Below, in pieces: positions 50,203 to 59,113 of a DNA stretch of 64,000 nt (the first letter of the stretch is position 1; the number at the start of each line of letters is the position of its first letter). The translations under genes were made by a program, and so were the position numbers. Under the pieces are notes generated by a model. The model saw nothing but the letters and a program-made list of their open reading frames with translations, made no database searches and was not told the origin of the DNA. Source of the DNA: Caballeronia sp. SBC1 (GTDB lineage: Bacteria > Pseudomonadota > Gammaproteobacteria > Burkholderiales > Burkholderiaceae); the NCBI RefSeq assembly GCF_011493005.1, contig NZ_CP049158.1, forward strand, positions 186,001 through 250,000, in the 5' to 3' direction.

Positions 50203-50216
50203 AACGGGCTTAAAAC
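50203..50216 (+). repeat. 14-bp direct repeat flanking the IS (left copy)
   Basis: AACGGGCTTAAAAC immediately precedes the TG end; an identical copy at 51607-51620 immediately follows the CA end. It is probably a target duplication, though long for IS3. Confidence 0.75.
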
Positions 50217-50283
50217 TGCGGCGCCTCCGGTTTTTTTGGACACAGATTTGGGGTAAAACGTGTGTTCCAAACTGGAGTAGTTC

Positions 50284-50673
50284 ATGTTGAAGAAAGCTGA
50301 TGCGAATGCAGTTGCGCCAGAGGCGCTGGAAGGCGCGCGTAGCGCGACTGGAAGCGCCTCTGGCGCCGCCGAAGTCAAACGCTGGTCGACCGGGCGCAAA
50401 CGTGGCGTGGTGCTTCGATTGCTGCGCGGCGAACCCGTCGATGCCGTGTCGCGCGAAGTTGGCGTGACGATCGCCGAGCTTGAATGCTGGCGTGAACAGG
50501 CTCTGGCGGGCATGGAGGCAGGCCTGAAGGCACGCACTAGCGATCCGTTGGAAGCCCGACTCAACGAGGCCGTCCGGCGCGTCGGCGAGCTCACGATGAC
50601 AATCGAGATTTTGAACAAGGAACGCGAGCGGCAGGCCCGTCGCCCTTTGAGCGCTCGGAGATCATCGACATGA
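50284..50673 (+). CDS. IS3-like transposase OrfA (helix-turn-helix)
   Basis: 129 aa, ATG 50284. The segment RWSTGRKRGVVLRLLRGEPVDAVSREVGVT is the helix-turn-helix of this IS group, followed by a leucine-rich C-terminal helix for multimerisation with OrfB. Its stop overlaps the orfB start as ATGA, which suggests translational coupling rather than the -1 frameshift common in IS3. Confidence 0.9.
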   Translation: MLKKADANAVAPEALEGARSATGSASGAAEVKRWSTGRKRGVVLRLLRGEPVDAVSREVGVTIAELECWREQALAGMEAGLKARTSDPLEARLNEAVRRVGELTMTIEILNKERERQARRPLSARRSST

Positions 50674-51569
50674 GCCACGAGATCTCCGTGAGCGTCGGCA
50701 AGCCCTTTGGATTGCAACGAGTTTGCCAGGTGCTCGACTTCCCGCGCTCGACGATCTACGCCGTACGTGCCAGAGCGAGCGCCGGCGTGACGCCGATGGT
50801 TGTGCGCAGGCGTGGGCCGAAGCCGAAGATGCCCGATGCTGACTTGCTCAAGGCCATCCGTGACGATCTGGCGGCTTCGCCCTTCAAGGGCGAGGGGCAT
50901 CGCAAGGTCTGGGCACGGCTGCGCATCCTGCATGACATCCGTGTCTCCCGGACCCGCGTGTTGCGGCTGATGCGGGAGCACAGTCTGCTCTCGCCGCATC
51001 GTCAAGCGCGAGGCGAACCCATCCTTCACGACGGCCGGATTACGACTGATCGCCCCAATGAAATGTGGGGTACCGACGGCGTGCGCATCGCGACCGTGGA
51101 CGACGGCATGGTGTGGATCTTCTGCGCCGTCGATCACTGCGACGGCATGTGCACCGGCATTCATGCCGCGAAAATTGGTGACCGTTTCGCCGCCCTCGAG
51201 CCGATCTCCCAGGGGCTGCTGGGCGAGTTTGGCTCCGTGGGTGCCGACGCGGGTCGCGGGCTGTCGCTGCGCATGGATCATGGTTCGCAATACACCTCGG
51301 ACGACTTTCGCGACCAGATCAAATTCTGGGGCATCGCGCCGAGCTACGCCTTCGTCGCCGAGCCGCAGACCAACGGCGTGGCCGAGAGGTTCAACCGAAC
51401 CATGAAGGAGCAGGCTATTCATGGACGCAACTTCAAAAACCTGGAGGAAGTTCGTGCCGCCGCTGTCGCGTTCAAGGATCGATACAACCGCGACTGGCGT
51501 CTTGAAAAGCTGGGCTTCAAATCACCCCTCGAAGCCCGTCAGCAAAGGCCGATGAAGCTGGCCGCCTGA
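50670..51569 (+). CDS. IS3-like transposase OrfB (rve/DDE integrase)
   Basis: 299 aa, ATG 50670. A HTH_21-type segment (KGEGHRKVWARLR) precedes the RNase-H-like rve core. The DDE triad is readable: Asp in EMWGTDGVR, Asp in LRMDHGSQYTS and Glu in NGVAERFNRTMKE. The frame is intact, so the element could be active. Confidence 0.93.
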   Translation: MSHEISVSVGKPFGLQRVCQVLDFPRSTIYAVRARASAGVTPMVVRRRGPKPKMPDADLLKAIRDDLAASPFKGEGHRKVWARLRILHDIRVSRTRVLRLMREHSLLSPHRQARGEPILHDGRITTDRPNEMWGTDGVRIATVDDGMVWIFCAVDHCDGMCTGIHAAKIGDRFAALEPISQGLLGEFGSVGADAGRGLSLRMDHGSQYTSDDFRDQIKFWGIAPSYAFVAEPQTNGVAERFNRTMKEQAIHGRNFKNLEEVRAAAVAFKDRYNRDWRLEKLGFKSPLEARQQRPMKLAA

Positions 51570-51659
51570 ACTACAAAAGCGTGTCCAAACAACCGGAGCC
51601 GGTACAAACGGGCTTAAAACCGTGTTTGACCAAGCCCGGTAAATCTACTCATTCGACGC

Positions 51660-53255
51660 TTAGAACAGCCCGCGGAACACCCAGAACAATCCAGCTGCGA
51701 GCGCGATCGAAACGGGTAGGGTCAAGATCCAGGCAAGTGCGAGGCTGCGCACGGTGCGCCATTGCAGCCCTGAACCGTTCGCCGCCATTGTCCCGGCCAC
51801 GCCTGAAGACAGCACGTGGGTCGTACTGACCGGCAGGCCGTAGACGTCCGCGGCGCCAATGGTCAACATCGCGACAAGTTCCGCCGACGCCCCTTGTCCA
51901 TACGTCAGGTGGGTCTTGCCGATCCGTTCGCCGACCGTCACCACGATCCGCTTCCAGCCAACCATGGTGCCCAAGCCGAGCGCCACCGCCACGGCCACTT
52001 TCACCCACGTCGGAATGAACTTGGTCGAATGGTCGAGCTGGCCTTTGAAGTTCTTGAGCACGGCGGCGTCATCGGGGGCGAACGTGGGCGCGTTTTGCTT
52101 GTCCATCAGGCGCAGCGCTTCGGAGGCCACATACATGTTGTTGCGCACGTTATTCACAATATTTTGCGGCACGGTCGCCATCGACGACGAAGGCCCGACT
52201 TGTCCGTCGATGATATCGGTGAGCTGCTTGAGCGCGACAACGGTGTCCGGCTGGACCGCCTTGGTCTGCACGTAGCGCTGCACCGTTGCGCGCGGGTCGG
52301 CAGCGGGCGCGGCGCCGTTGGTGTATTTGCCGAGCACTTCGGACGCGTGATGGCCGACCGACAGGAAGGTCTGCGTCTCGGCCGGCGTAACGGCCTTGTT
52401 CAGCGCATAGGCGGTCGGCACGGTGCCGATCAGGATCAGCATGATGAGGCCCATGCCCTTCTGGCCGTCGTTGGAGCCGTGCGCAAACGACACCCCCGTG
52501 CAGGTCAGGATCAGCAGGCAGCGAATCCAGAACGGCGGCGGCGTGTTTTTCTTCGGCTCTTTATAGAGCGCGGGAACGCGCACCACGAGCTTCATCACGT
52601 AGAGCAGCAAGCCCGCCAGGATGAAGCCGACCACTGGCGAGAACAGCAGCGATTTGCCTACTGCGAGCGCTTGGCCCCAGTCGACGCCCGAGGTTCCCGA
52701 TGGGCCGTGCATCATCTGGTTCATCAAGCCGACGCCGATCACCGAGCCGATCAGCGTATGGGAGCTCGATGAAGGAATGCCCAGCGCCCAGGTGCCAAGA
52801 TTCCAGATGATTGCCGCGATCAGCAATGCGAAGACCATCGCAAAACCCTGCGATGAGCCCACGCCAAGGATCAGTTCGACCGGCAGCAGTTGCAGGATGC
52901 CGAACGCCACCGCGCCGCTCGAAACCAGCACGCCGGCGAAGTTCCACAGGCCCGACCAGACGACGGCCAGGTTCGGCGCGAGCGAATGGGTATAGATGAC
53001 GGTGGCCACCGCATTGGCCGTATCGTGGAAACCATTTACGAATTCGAAGCCAAGGGCGATCATCAAGGCGACGCCGAGCAGGATGTACGGCAGTATTGAA
53101 GACTGTTGGACCGACTCCAGGTCGTGCATCAGGTGCGTCACGCAATAGATAATGCCAACGCCGATCACGACGAGGAATATCGGCATGCTCAGCCGGCGTC
53201 CGAGCGAGCGAGGTCCGTTGCTGTCGTTACTGTCGGGTAGAGTCAAGTCAGGCAT
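51660..53255 (-). CDS. PiT-family inorganic phosphate transporter
   Basis: 531 aa, ATG 53255. It has about ten membrane helices, with the two PHO4/PiT repeats marked by FEFVNGFHDTANAVAT and GIPSSSSHTLIGS in the N-terminal half, then CTGVSFAHGSNDGQKG and GLPVSTTHVLSSGVAG in the C-terminal half. A large cytoplasmic loop lies at ~residues 290-400. It couples metal-phosphate uptake to protons. It is divergent from a CHAD protein, a pairing that suggests a phosphate/polyphosphate theme. The 215-bp intergenic region shows no clear Pho box. Confidence 0.94.
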   Translation of the reverse strand: MPDLTLPDSNDSNGPRSLGRRLSMPIFLVVIGVGIIYCVTHLMHDLESVQQSSILPYILLGVALMIALGFEFVNGFHDTANAVATVIYTHSLAPNLAVVWSGLWNFAGVLVSSGAVAFGILQLLPVELILGVGSSQGFAMVFALLIAAIIWNLGTWALGIPSSSSHTLIGSVIGVGLMNQMMHGPSGTSGVDWGQALAVGKSLLFSPVVGFILAGLLLYVMKLVVRVPALYKEPKKNTPPPFWIRCLLILTCTGVSFAHGSNDGQKGMGLIMLILIGTVPTAYALNKAVTPAETQTFLSVGHHASEVLGKYTNGAAPAADPRATVQRYVQTKAVQPDTVVALKQLTDIIDGQVGPSSSMATVPQNIVNNVRNNMYVASEALRLMDKQNAPTFAPDDAAVLKNFKGQLDHSTKFIPTWVKVAVAVALGLGTMVGWKRIVVTVGERIGKTHLTYGQGASAELVAMLTIGAADVYGLPVSTTHVLSSGVAGTMAANGSGLQWRTVRSLALAWILTLPVSIALAAGLFWVFRGLF

Positions 53256-53470
53256 GGAACGTCCTTTGAGCTAGAGGCTGCGCGTGTACGGAAGGGGATT
53301 CAGGCTTAAGGAAAACATCTGCAAGGCGTTCTTCTGGTAATGCCGCGGCCATGGTTGCACAGGCTTTATGGCGCTTTGATGACTTTTGAAAGAATTGAAA
53401 TTCGTCTGAACTGAAGTAGCGGTTCGCGTCTTGCTGCCCGGCAAGGGCACCCGCTCATCATGGGGAAGTT

Positions 53471-54904
53471 ATGTTGCAACTCGTCGAGTTGAGGATGGTT
53501 TCTCTGGATGCGCCGAACGGTCCGCTGGACGAAGCGCTGGCGCGACTGAGCCGGTTTGCCACGGCGCGCCGGACGGATTTCGTGCTGCGATCGCACAAGG
53601 CCGGATTAAATCTGGCTGAGTGGGACGTTGGGATCGAGACGCACGATGACCATCGTGTTTTCGTGGCAATGCACCGTGACTGGCCGCTGGTCCAGCGGAT
53701 TGAAACCGAGGCAGGGCCCTTCGACACGCTGCATGGCTGGATCAAGTCGGAGGCAGTACTGACTGATCTCAAGGCCCTGATCGGCGATGCCAGCTTCACA
53801 TTGAGCCAGGCCACCGAGGCGGCGATCGTCGAATGGGACACGCCCGGCGAAATGGATACCGGTGTCCACGTGCGCGCCACGCTGCGGCTCGATGCGGATC
53901 GCCGGGCAATGCTGACGCTCACGGCTGCCCCCGATGCAAGCGAAGCGCTGTTCGCGATCGCGCATGAGATTGTGGAGACGCTGCCCTTTCTGGTCGTCCC
54001 GGTCGCTATAGACGGCGCCTCGCGTGAACCGGTCAAGGCCAGCAAGCTGAAGTTGGCGAAGGACGCGAGTCCGACGGATGCGTTCGTCGCAATCGGCAAG
54101 TCGGTTGCGGCGCAGTGGTTCGGCAACGACACCGCGTCGCGTGGCGGGCTCGAAGTGGAACACGTGCATCAATTGCGTGTCGCGCAGCGCCGCTTGAAGA
54201 CGGCGCTCAAGCTTTTCCCCGAATGGATCGACGAGACCTGGACTACCCGCGTTGCACCCGATCTGAAATGGTTCGGTGACCTGCTGGGCGATGCCCGCGA
54301 TTGGGACGTCTTCACCGACACCACGCTTGCCGCTTATGCGGCATCGGATGACCCGCATCACAAGGACGCGTGGAAACCGACCCATAGCGCCGCCGATAGC
54401 AACCGCATCGCTGCCCGCAAACGTCTGCAGGACGCGATGAAATCGCCGCGCTACGCGCGCCTCGCGCTGTCATATGTCGAGTGGTTCAGCACGCTCGAAG
54501 TGCCCGCTGGCCAAGCGGACCAGACGCTCGCCGCGTATGCGCAGAAGCGCATCACGAAGCATTATCGGAAGATCGAGCGCGCCCCGGATCTCACCACGCT
54601 CGACGCCCCGACGCGACACAAAGTGCGGATACACGCCAAGCGCTTGCGCTACGCACTCGAATTTTTCCGCTCGCTGCTGACCCGGAAAACCCGTAAGCAA
54701 GTGGAAGAGGCATTGGGGAATTTGCAAAGCGTCCTGGGCGAAGGCAACGATGCGGCTGTCGCTGCTCAGCGCCTGGCCGACCTGAAAGAAGCCGGCGACT
54801 TCCAGAAGGGTTTGGCGAAGGGCTTCGCCGTCAGCGCGCAACGGATGAGCGCAATAGAAGGCGAGCGCATTCTGCGCAAGATAAAACCGCCGCGGATCAA
54901 GTGA
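53471..54904 (+). CDS. CYTH-like/CHAD domain protein
   Basis: 477 aa. Residues ~1-200 have the size and beta-rich pattern of a CYTH/triphosphate-tunnel domain, but the canonical N-terminal EIERKF motif is absent. Residues ~215-470 are a CHAD domain with conserved basic/histidine segments EHVHQLRVAQRRLKTAL and HKVRIHAKRLRYALEFF. CHAD domains bind inorganic polyphosphate. Divergence from the PiT phosphate transporter supports a polyphosphate-related role. The possible GTG/ATG alternatives near 53471 shift the start little. Confidence 0.85.
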   Translation: MLQLVELRMVSLDAPNGPLDEALARLSRFATARRTDFVLRSHKAGLNLAEWDVGIETHDDHRVFVAMHRDWPLVQRIETEAGPFDTLHGWIKSEAVLTDLKALIGDASFTLSQATEAAIVEWDTPGEMDTGVHVRATLRLDADRRAMLTLTAAPDASEALFAIAHEIVETLPFLVVPVAIDGASREPVKASKLKLAKDASPTDAFVAIGKSVAAQWFGNDTASRGGLEVEHVHQLRVAQRRLKTALKLFPEWIDETWTTRVAPDLKWFGDLLGDARDWDVFTDTTLAAYAASDDPHHKDAWKPTHSAADSNRIAARKRLQDAMKSPRYARLALSYVEWFSTLEVPAGQADQTLAAYAQKRITKHYRKIERAPDLTTLDAPTRHKVRIHAKRLRYALEFFRSLLTRKTRKQVEEALGNLQSVLGEGNDAAVAAQRLADLKEAGDFQKGLAKGFAVSAQRMSAIEGERILRKIKPPRIK

Positions 54905-54961
54905 GTGAATGCATCGATATAATCGTCGCACTCTCTTATCACGCTGTTCCGCGCTCGCCCC

Positions 54962-55804
54962 ATGACCGACGAATCCCGTAGTACACCGCACGATGCCATC
55001 GAAGTGGGTGGTTCAGTCTGGCTTCGCAGCGGGGACGCCACGCTTGGCGGCGCGGCGCGCATTGCGTTGCTCGCGGCCATCCAGCAGACCGGTTCAATCA
55101 CGGGCGCGGCGAAGGCGGTCGGCATGAGCTACAAGGCGGCGTGGGACGCTATCGACACCATGAACAACCTCGCCGGCACCGCGCTCGTCGTGCGTGCCAC
55201 GGGCGGCAAGGGCGGCGGCGGGACCACGTTGACCGCGAAGGCGCTGAGACTGATCGATACCTATCGGGTTATCGAGCGGGAGCATCAGGCGTTTCTGGAG
55301 CGCGCGGGCGCGGCGATTGAAGGTTTCGCGCAGGACTGGCGGCTTATTGGGCGAATCGGTATGAAAACAAGCGCACGCAACCAGCTGTTTGGCACGGTCA
55401 GCAAAGTCACGCGCGGTTCCGTCAACGACGAGGTCGAGCTCGCTTTGCCCGGCGGCCAATCGATCGTCGCGGTGGTCACGCATGAAAGCACCGCGTCGCT
55501 CGGTCTTAAGGAAGGCGTTGAGGCGTTCGCGCTCGTGAAGGCGTCATGGGTGATGCTGATGGTCGATGACGCCGAAGGCTCTTCCAAACCCATGCGGATC
55601 TCGGCGCGCAACCAGTTGCGCGGCAAGGTGTCGAGCGTGACGCCGGGTGCAGTGAACGCGGAGGTTTCTTTAGCACTGGACGACGCCACCACCGTCACTG
55701 CCATCATCACCAACGAGAGCGTGACGACGCTCGGCCTGGTGCAAGGTCAGGCCGCTATTGCGGCGTTCAAGGCGTCGAGCGTGATTCTTGGCGTGACGGA
55801 CTGA
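54962..55804 (+). CDS. modE: Molybdate-responsive regulator ModE
   Basis: 280 aa. The N-terminal winged helix (residues ~20-115) contains GGAARIALLAAIQQTGSITGAAKAVGMSYKAAWDAIDTMN, typical of ModE. It is followed by two molybdate-binding TOBE/Mop repeats, each starting SARNQL (near 138 and 217). With molybdate bound it represses modABC; a matching operator lies upstream of modA. Its 3' end overlaps the end of convergent modC by 38 bp. Confidence 0.95.
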   Translation: MTDESRSTPHDAIEVGGSVWLRSGDATLGGAARIALLAAIQQTGSITGAAKAVGMSYKAAWDAIDTMNNLAGTALVVRATGGKGGGGTTLTAKALRLIDTYRVIEREHQAFLERAGAAIEGFAQDWRLIGRIGMKTSARNQLFGTVSKVTRGSVNDEVELALPGGQSIVAVVTHESTASLGLKEGVEAFALVKASWVMLMVDDAEGSSKPMRISARNQLRGKVSSVTPGAVNAEVSLALDDATTVTAIITNESVTTLGLVQGQAAIAAFKASSVILGVTD

Positions 55805-56489
55805 GGGCGTTGAGGGCATCTTCCGGTTGCACGATACCTTCGCGCAAACTCACGACCTGATCGCCGAACATGGCGACGTCGTCGGGATCGTGCGTGATGA
55901 GCACCATTGGAATGTCCAGGCGGCCTTGAAGATCGGCCAGTTCCTGGCGCATGCGCTGGCGCAAGGTCATGTCGAGCGCTGAAAAAGGCTCGTCGAGCAG
56001 CAGCAATTGCGGATGCGGGACCAGCGCACGCGCCAACGCAACGCGTTGCTTTTGCCCACCCGATAATTGCGCCGGAAACTGCCGCGCGACCTGGGTCAGA
56101 TCGAACGCGTTCAACCAGTAGTCCACATCGGCGTGCGCGACGTGTTTCGATGGATTCCACCAGCCGCGCTTCAGACCGAAGGCAATGTTCTGGCGCACGT
56201 TCAGGTGCGGGAACAGCGCGTAGTCCTGAAACAGATAGGCGATCCGACGCGCTTGCGGGCTTAAATCGATTGCGTTGGCCGTATGCAGCAGCGTGGTTCC
56301 ATTCAGGACGATCTCGCCCTCGTCCGGCGTGATCAGGCCGGCGATGGTTTGCAGCGTCAGGCTTTTGCCTGCGCCCGACGGGCCAAACAGCACGATGCGC
56401 TGACTGGTTGAACGAAACGCGATATCGAGCATGAAGTCGCGCTCGGGCGTGATGAAATGCTTGCGCAGGCGGACGGTAAGGGCGGTCAT
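55767..56489 (-). CDS. modC: Molybdate ABC transporter ATP-binding protein ModC (no TOBE domain)
   Basis: 240 aa from ATG 56489. It has Walker A GPSGAGKS, signature LSGGQKQRVALARAL, Walker B LLLLDEPFSALD and the H-loop ITHD. E. coli ModC has ~350 aa with a C-terminal Mop domain; that domain is missing here, and the coding end runs 38 bp into modE from the opposite side. It starts 2 bp after the modB stop. Energises molybdate import with ModB. Confidence 0.94.
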   Translation of the reverse strand: MTALTVRLRKHFITPERDFMLDIAFRSTSQRIVLFGPSGAGKSLTLQTIAGLITPDEGEIVLNGTTLLHTANAIDLSPQARRIAYLFQDYALFPHLNVRQNIAFGLKRGWWNPSKHVAHADVDYWLNAFDLTQVARQFPAQLSGGQKQRVALARALVPHPQLLLLDEPFSALDMTLRQRMRQELADLQGRLDIPMVLITHDPDDVAMFGDQVVSLREGIVQPEDALNALSPSRQESRSTP

Positions 56490-56491
56490 CT

Positions 56492-57166
56492 TCAGCGCAC
56501 CGATGCCGTGGAGCGCTGCGGCAGCAGTCGTCCGGCTGTGAGCAGGATGACCACGCACGTGACCGAGGTCACGATCACGAGGATGTTTGCGGTGCTGTCG
56601 TCGCCGGCCTGGACGGCGGCGTAGACAGCGACAGAGAGTGTCTGTGTCCTGCCCGGCAAGTTCCCCGCGATCATCAGCGTGGCGCCGAACTCGCCCAGCG
56701 CCCGCGCGAACGCGAGCAACGCGCCGGCCAGGATGCCGCGGGCGGCGAGCGGCAGCGTTACGCGAAAGAACACGGCGGCTTCACTGATGCCGAGCGTGCG
56801 CGCGGCACGTTCGAATTGCGGATCGACCGTCTCAAATGCGGTACGCGCCGACTTCAGCACGAGCGGAAACGCGACCACGGCCGACGCGATCACCGCGCCT
56901 TGCCACGTGAACACCAACTGGATGTCGAACTTGTCGAGCCATGCCCCGATCACGCCGCGCCGGCCTAGCAACACGAGCAGGTAATAACCGAGCACGGTGG
57001 GCGGCATGACTAGCGGCAGCGTTAGCAAAGAGTCGACGAGCTCACGCGCCGACGAACGCCAGCGCGACAAACCGAATGCCACCGCGACGCCGAGCACGAC
57101 ATCGATTGCTGTCGCCCATCCCGCTACTTTCAGCGACAACAGCAATGGAATCCACGCCTGATCCAT
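56492..57166 (-). CDS. modB: Molybdate ABC transporter permease ModB
   Basis: 224 aa with five to six membrane helices and the EAA-loop segment RTLGISEAAVFFRVTLPLAARGILAG, which contacts ModC. LPLVMPPTVLGYYLL is typical of ModB. It lies 34 bp downstream of modA in a modABC operon. Confidence 0.95.
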   Translation of the reverse strand: MDQAWIPLLLSLKVAGWATAIDVVLGVAVAFGLSRWRSSARELVDSLLTLPLVMPPTVLGYYLLVLLGRRGVIGAWLDKFDIQLVFTWQGAVIASAVVAFPLVLKSARTAFETVDPQFERAARTLGISEAAVFFRVTLPLAARGILAGALLAFARALGEFGATLMIAGNLPGRTQTLSVAVYAAVQAGDDSTANILVIVTSVTCVVILLTAGRLLPQRSTASVR

Positions 57167-57200
57167 GGTTCTGTGTTCTATATCGTTTTATATAGCAGCG

Positions 57201-57962
57201 TTATTTCACCGGCGGTTTGAAGCCGAATTGCTCGAGCGTCTTTTGCCCGTCCGGTGACAACACATACGCGATGAACTGCTGGGCATCGGCGGCGTGTTTG
57301 CTTTGCGCTACCTGGGCGATAGGGTAGGTAATCGATGTTTGTGTTGGCACGCTCAGCGCCACTTTCACGCGATCCGGCATCACGGCGGCGTCGGTGCTGA
57401 ATACGAAGCCGGCGTCCACTTCGCCGCGCGCCACATAGTCCAGGCTTTGGCGCACGTTAGCCGCGAGCACGCCCTTGGCGCTGACTGCGTCCCAGACGCC
57501 GGCTTCCTTCAGCGCGCCTTCGGTATAACGGCCAACCGGCACTGATGCCGGATCGCCGTAAGCCACGCGTTTCACGCTGGCGGCCGTGAGGTCCTTGACA
57601 CTGGCAGGAGCGAAGCTGCTGTCTTTCGGCACGATCAGCACGAGCGAGTTTGCAGCAAAGTCCCGGCGCGAGTCGGTGGCAATGACCTTTTCGTCGATAG
57701 CCTTGTCCATGGCTTTTTGATCGGCCGAGGCGAATACATCGGCGGGCGCGCCTTTCACGATTTGCTGCATCAACACGTCGGAGGCGCCGAAGTTCATCAG
57801 GACTTTCGTGCCCGGATGTTGCTTCTCGTAGGCATCGCCGATGGCTTTGAACGCATTGGTCAGGCTTGCTGCAGCGGAGACGACGATTTCATCGGCGTGG
57901 GCGGCGGATTGCAGTGTGAACGTGAAGACAGCGGCGATCAGCGAGTGTTTGAGATTGAACAC
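57201..57962 (-). CDS. modA: Molybdate-binding periplasmic protein ModA
   Basis: 253 aa from GTG 57962. A signal peptide (residues 1-23, ending SAAHA) is followed by the binding fold. Serines in SAAASLTNAF and FGASDVLMQQI, with VPVGRYTEGAL and the C-terminal tyrosine region ITYPIAQ, belong to the oxyanion pocket of ModA proteins. It captures molybdate or tungstate for ModBC. Transcription should be repressed by ModE-Mo at the box just upstream. Confidence 0.95.
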   Translation of the reverse strand: MFNLKHSLIAAVFTFTLQSAAHADEIVVSAAASLTNAFKAIGDAYEKQHPGTKVLMNFGASDVLMQQIVKGAPADVFASADQKAMDKAIDEKVIATDSRRDFAANSLVLIVPKDSSFAPASVKDLTAASVKRVAYGDPASVPVGRYTEGALKEAGVWDAVSAKGVLAANVRQSLDYVARGEVDAGFVFSTDAAVMPDRVKVALSVPTQTSITYPIAQVAQSKHAADAQQFIAYVLSPDGQKTLEQFGFKPPVK

Positions 57963-57990
57963 GATGGACAGGTCGAAGGAATGGAAAGCG

Positions 57991-58020
57991 TATCGTAATA
58001 TACTTGAGGTTATAACGATA
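57991..58020 (-). promoter_or_regulatory. ModE operator upstream of modA
   Basis: Inverted arms TATCGTAATATA and TTATAACGATA (outer six bases TATCGT/ACGATA perfectly complementary) are separated by a ~6-bp spacer. The match to the E. coli ModE box pattern (ATCGNTATA-N6-TATANCGAT type) is good. It lies 29 bp upstream of the modA GTG. Confidence 0.85.
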
Positions 58021-58060
58021 GCCGGTTCATTCGCCCGGGTTTGACGAGCGCTCTATTTCC

Positions 58061-58149
58061 TTGACCCTCGACCGCTAACCCTGGAGCCGTCATCAAGGCA
58101 TCGAATTCACGAGCGCGGAACCCTCCAAACGGCGCGAGCGAAAGCCCCT
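58061..58149. repeat. Degenerate solo end of the palindromic repeat family
   Basis: GACCCTCGACCGCTAACCC (58061-58079) resembles the 40-bp flank unit. CGCGAGCGAAAGCCCCTT (58133-58150) resembles the outer end motif, again touching a gene's stop codon (PAP2 gene). No 188-bp core is present, so it would be a remnant or a minimal form. Confidence 0.4.
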
Positions 58150-58845
58150 TTACGACTCCGTCGTCCCCGAAAACCGTACATCGATATGTTGCGCCGGCGG
58201 TGCAACCGGCTTGTCATAGCGTCCGGCCTTCCATCGAGCGCGAATATAAGGTTGCTCGCGGCCTGACAAGTGCAGGGCGATATCCGTGATCCAGCGCTGC
58301 GTTGGCACCGAAATCCCATGTAGCGTGAGAGCCACCAATGCAAGACTCACCGCAACCGGCGCCCCCGATAACTTGCCGGGTTCCGCGCGCCAGGCGAACG
58401 CCACGAACACAAGCGCGGCGAGCGCGCCGAGACCGCATCCTGTCACGACTTCCGACACTGAATGGGCATTCAGCAAGATCCGCGACACGCCCACCACGAT
58501 TCCGATCAGCACCCCCGCCGACACCCCCAGCGCGCGCACCCATCGTCGCCCGGGCAAACACGCGACGAACAAAGCCACTGGCAATACTGCGGACGAAACC
58601 ATGGCGTGACCGCTGATTCCGGTGAAATCCAGAACGCGCACGCCGACACCCCATCCCATGAACGCGATTTTCGTCAACGCCACGAGTCCACTGGCCGCGC
58701 CGAGCACAGCAAGCCAGCACACGGCGTAACGCCACGGATAACCCAGCGCCAGCCATGCGGCCACCGCAAGCGCGAGCGGAATCATGACGCCTACGCCGCC
58801 AAGCGAAGTAATGGAGAGCCAAAGCGAAAGCGGCAAGTCAGGCAT
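58150..58845 (-). CDS. PAP2-family membrane phosphatase
   Basis: 231 aa from ATG 58845. It has about six membrane helices. Phosphatase motifs GISGHAMVSS (SGH) and SRILLNAHSVSEVVTG (SR-x5-HS) are present; the N-terminal KxxxxxxRP motif is weak (KIAFMGWGVGVRVLD). It probably acts on a lipid or isoprenoid phosphate at the membrane. The frame extends upstream to 59382, but family length and the MPDLPLSLWL N-terminus fix the start. Confidence 0.85.
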   Translation of the reverse strand: MPDLPLSLWLSITSLGGVGVMIPLALAVAAWLALGYPWRYAVCWLAVLGAASGLVALTKIAFMGWGVGVRVLDFTGISGHAMVSSAVLPVALFVACLPGRRWVRALGVSAGVLIGIVVGVSRILLNAHSVSEVVTGCGLGALAALVFVAFAWRAEPGKLSGAPVAVSLALVALTLHGISVPTQRWITDIALHLSGREQPYIRARWKAGRYDKPVAPPAQHIDVRFSGTTES

Positions 58846-59113
58846 GAAGATTGATTCTGCAGAGCGGGGGGAAGCCGACAGTATACCTGCCGAGCGGACT
58901 CCGAAATTTTTTAGAGGGAATCTAAAAACAACAATGGATTGGACAAAATTACTGCAACGTACGGCATCCACCGCGTACATGACGACAACGTGACGCAATA
59001 TGAAATTCTGTGGTGCGCGCACGCTCCCGAAATAGATGCTATTGTGCACTGCACAACATTCGTCATTCCCGAAGGGTTTGGCGATCCATTCTTCTGTGCG
59101 GACCCTTAATTCG

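Larger units (their letters stand above)
50217..51606 (+). mobile_element. IS3-like insertion sequence, apparently intact
   Basis: 1390 bp bounded by TG and CA. Imperfect terminal inverted repeats share CTCCGGTT-N-TTTGGACAC (50225-50242, and in complement ~51580-51597). Two genes, orfA and orfB, overlap by ATGA. A perfect 14-bp direct repeat, AACGGGCTTAAAAC, abuts both ends (50203-50216 and 51607-51620). It sits between the DUF3309 gene and the 3' end of the phosphate transporter. Confidence 0.85.

Noticed and set aside
50284..50673. Programmed -1 frameshift between orfA and orfB of the IS element
   Set aside because: No A6G/A7-type slippery heptamer was seen near the overlap; the ATGA overlap explains coupling.
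53256..53470. Pho box upstream of the phosphate transporter
   Set aside because: No pair of CTGTCAT-like direct repeats with 11-bp spacing could be found.
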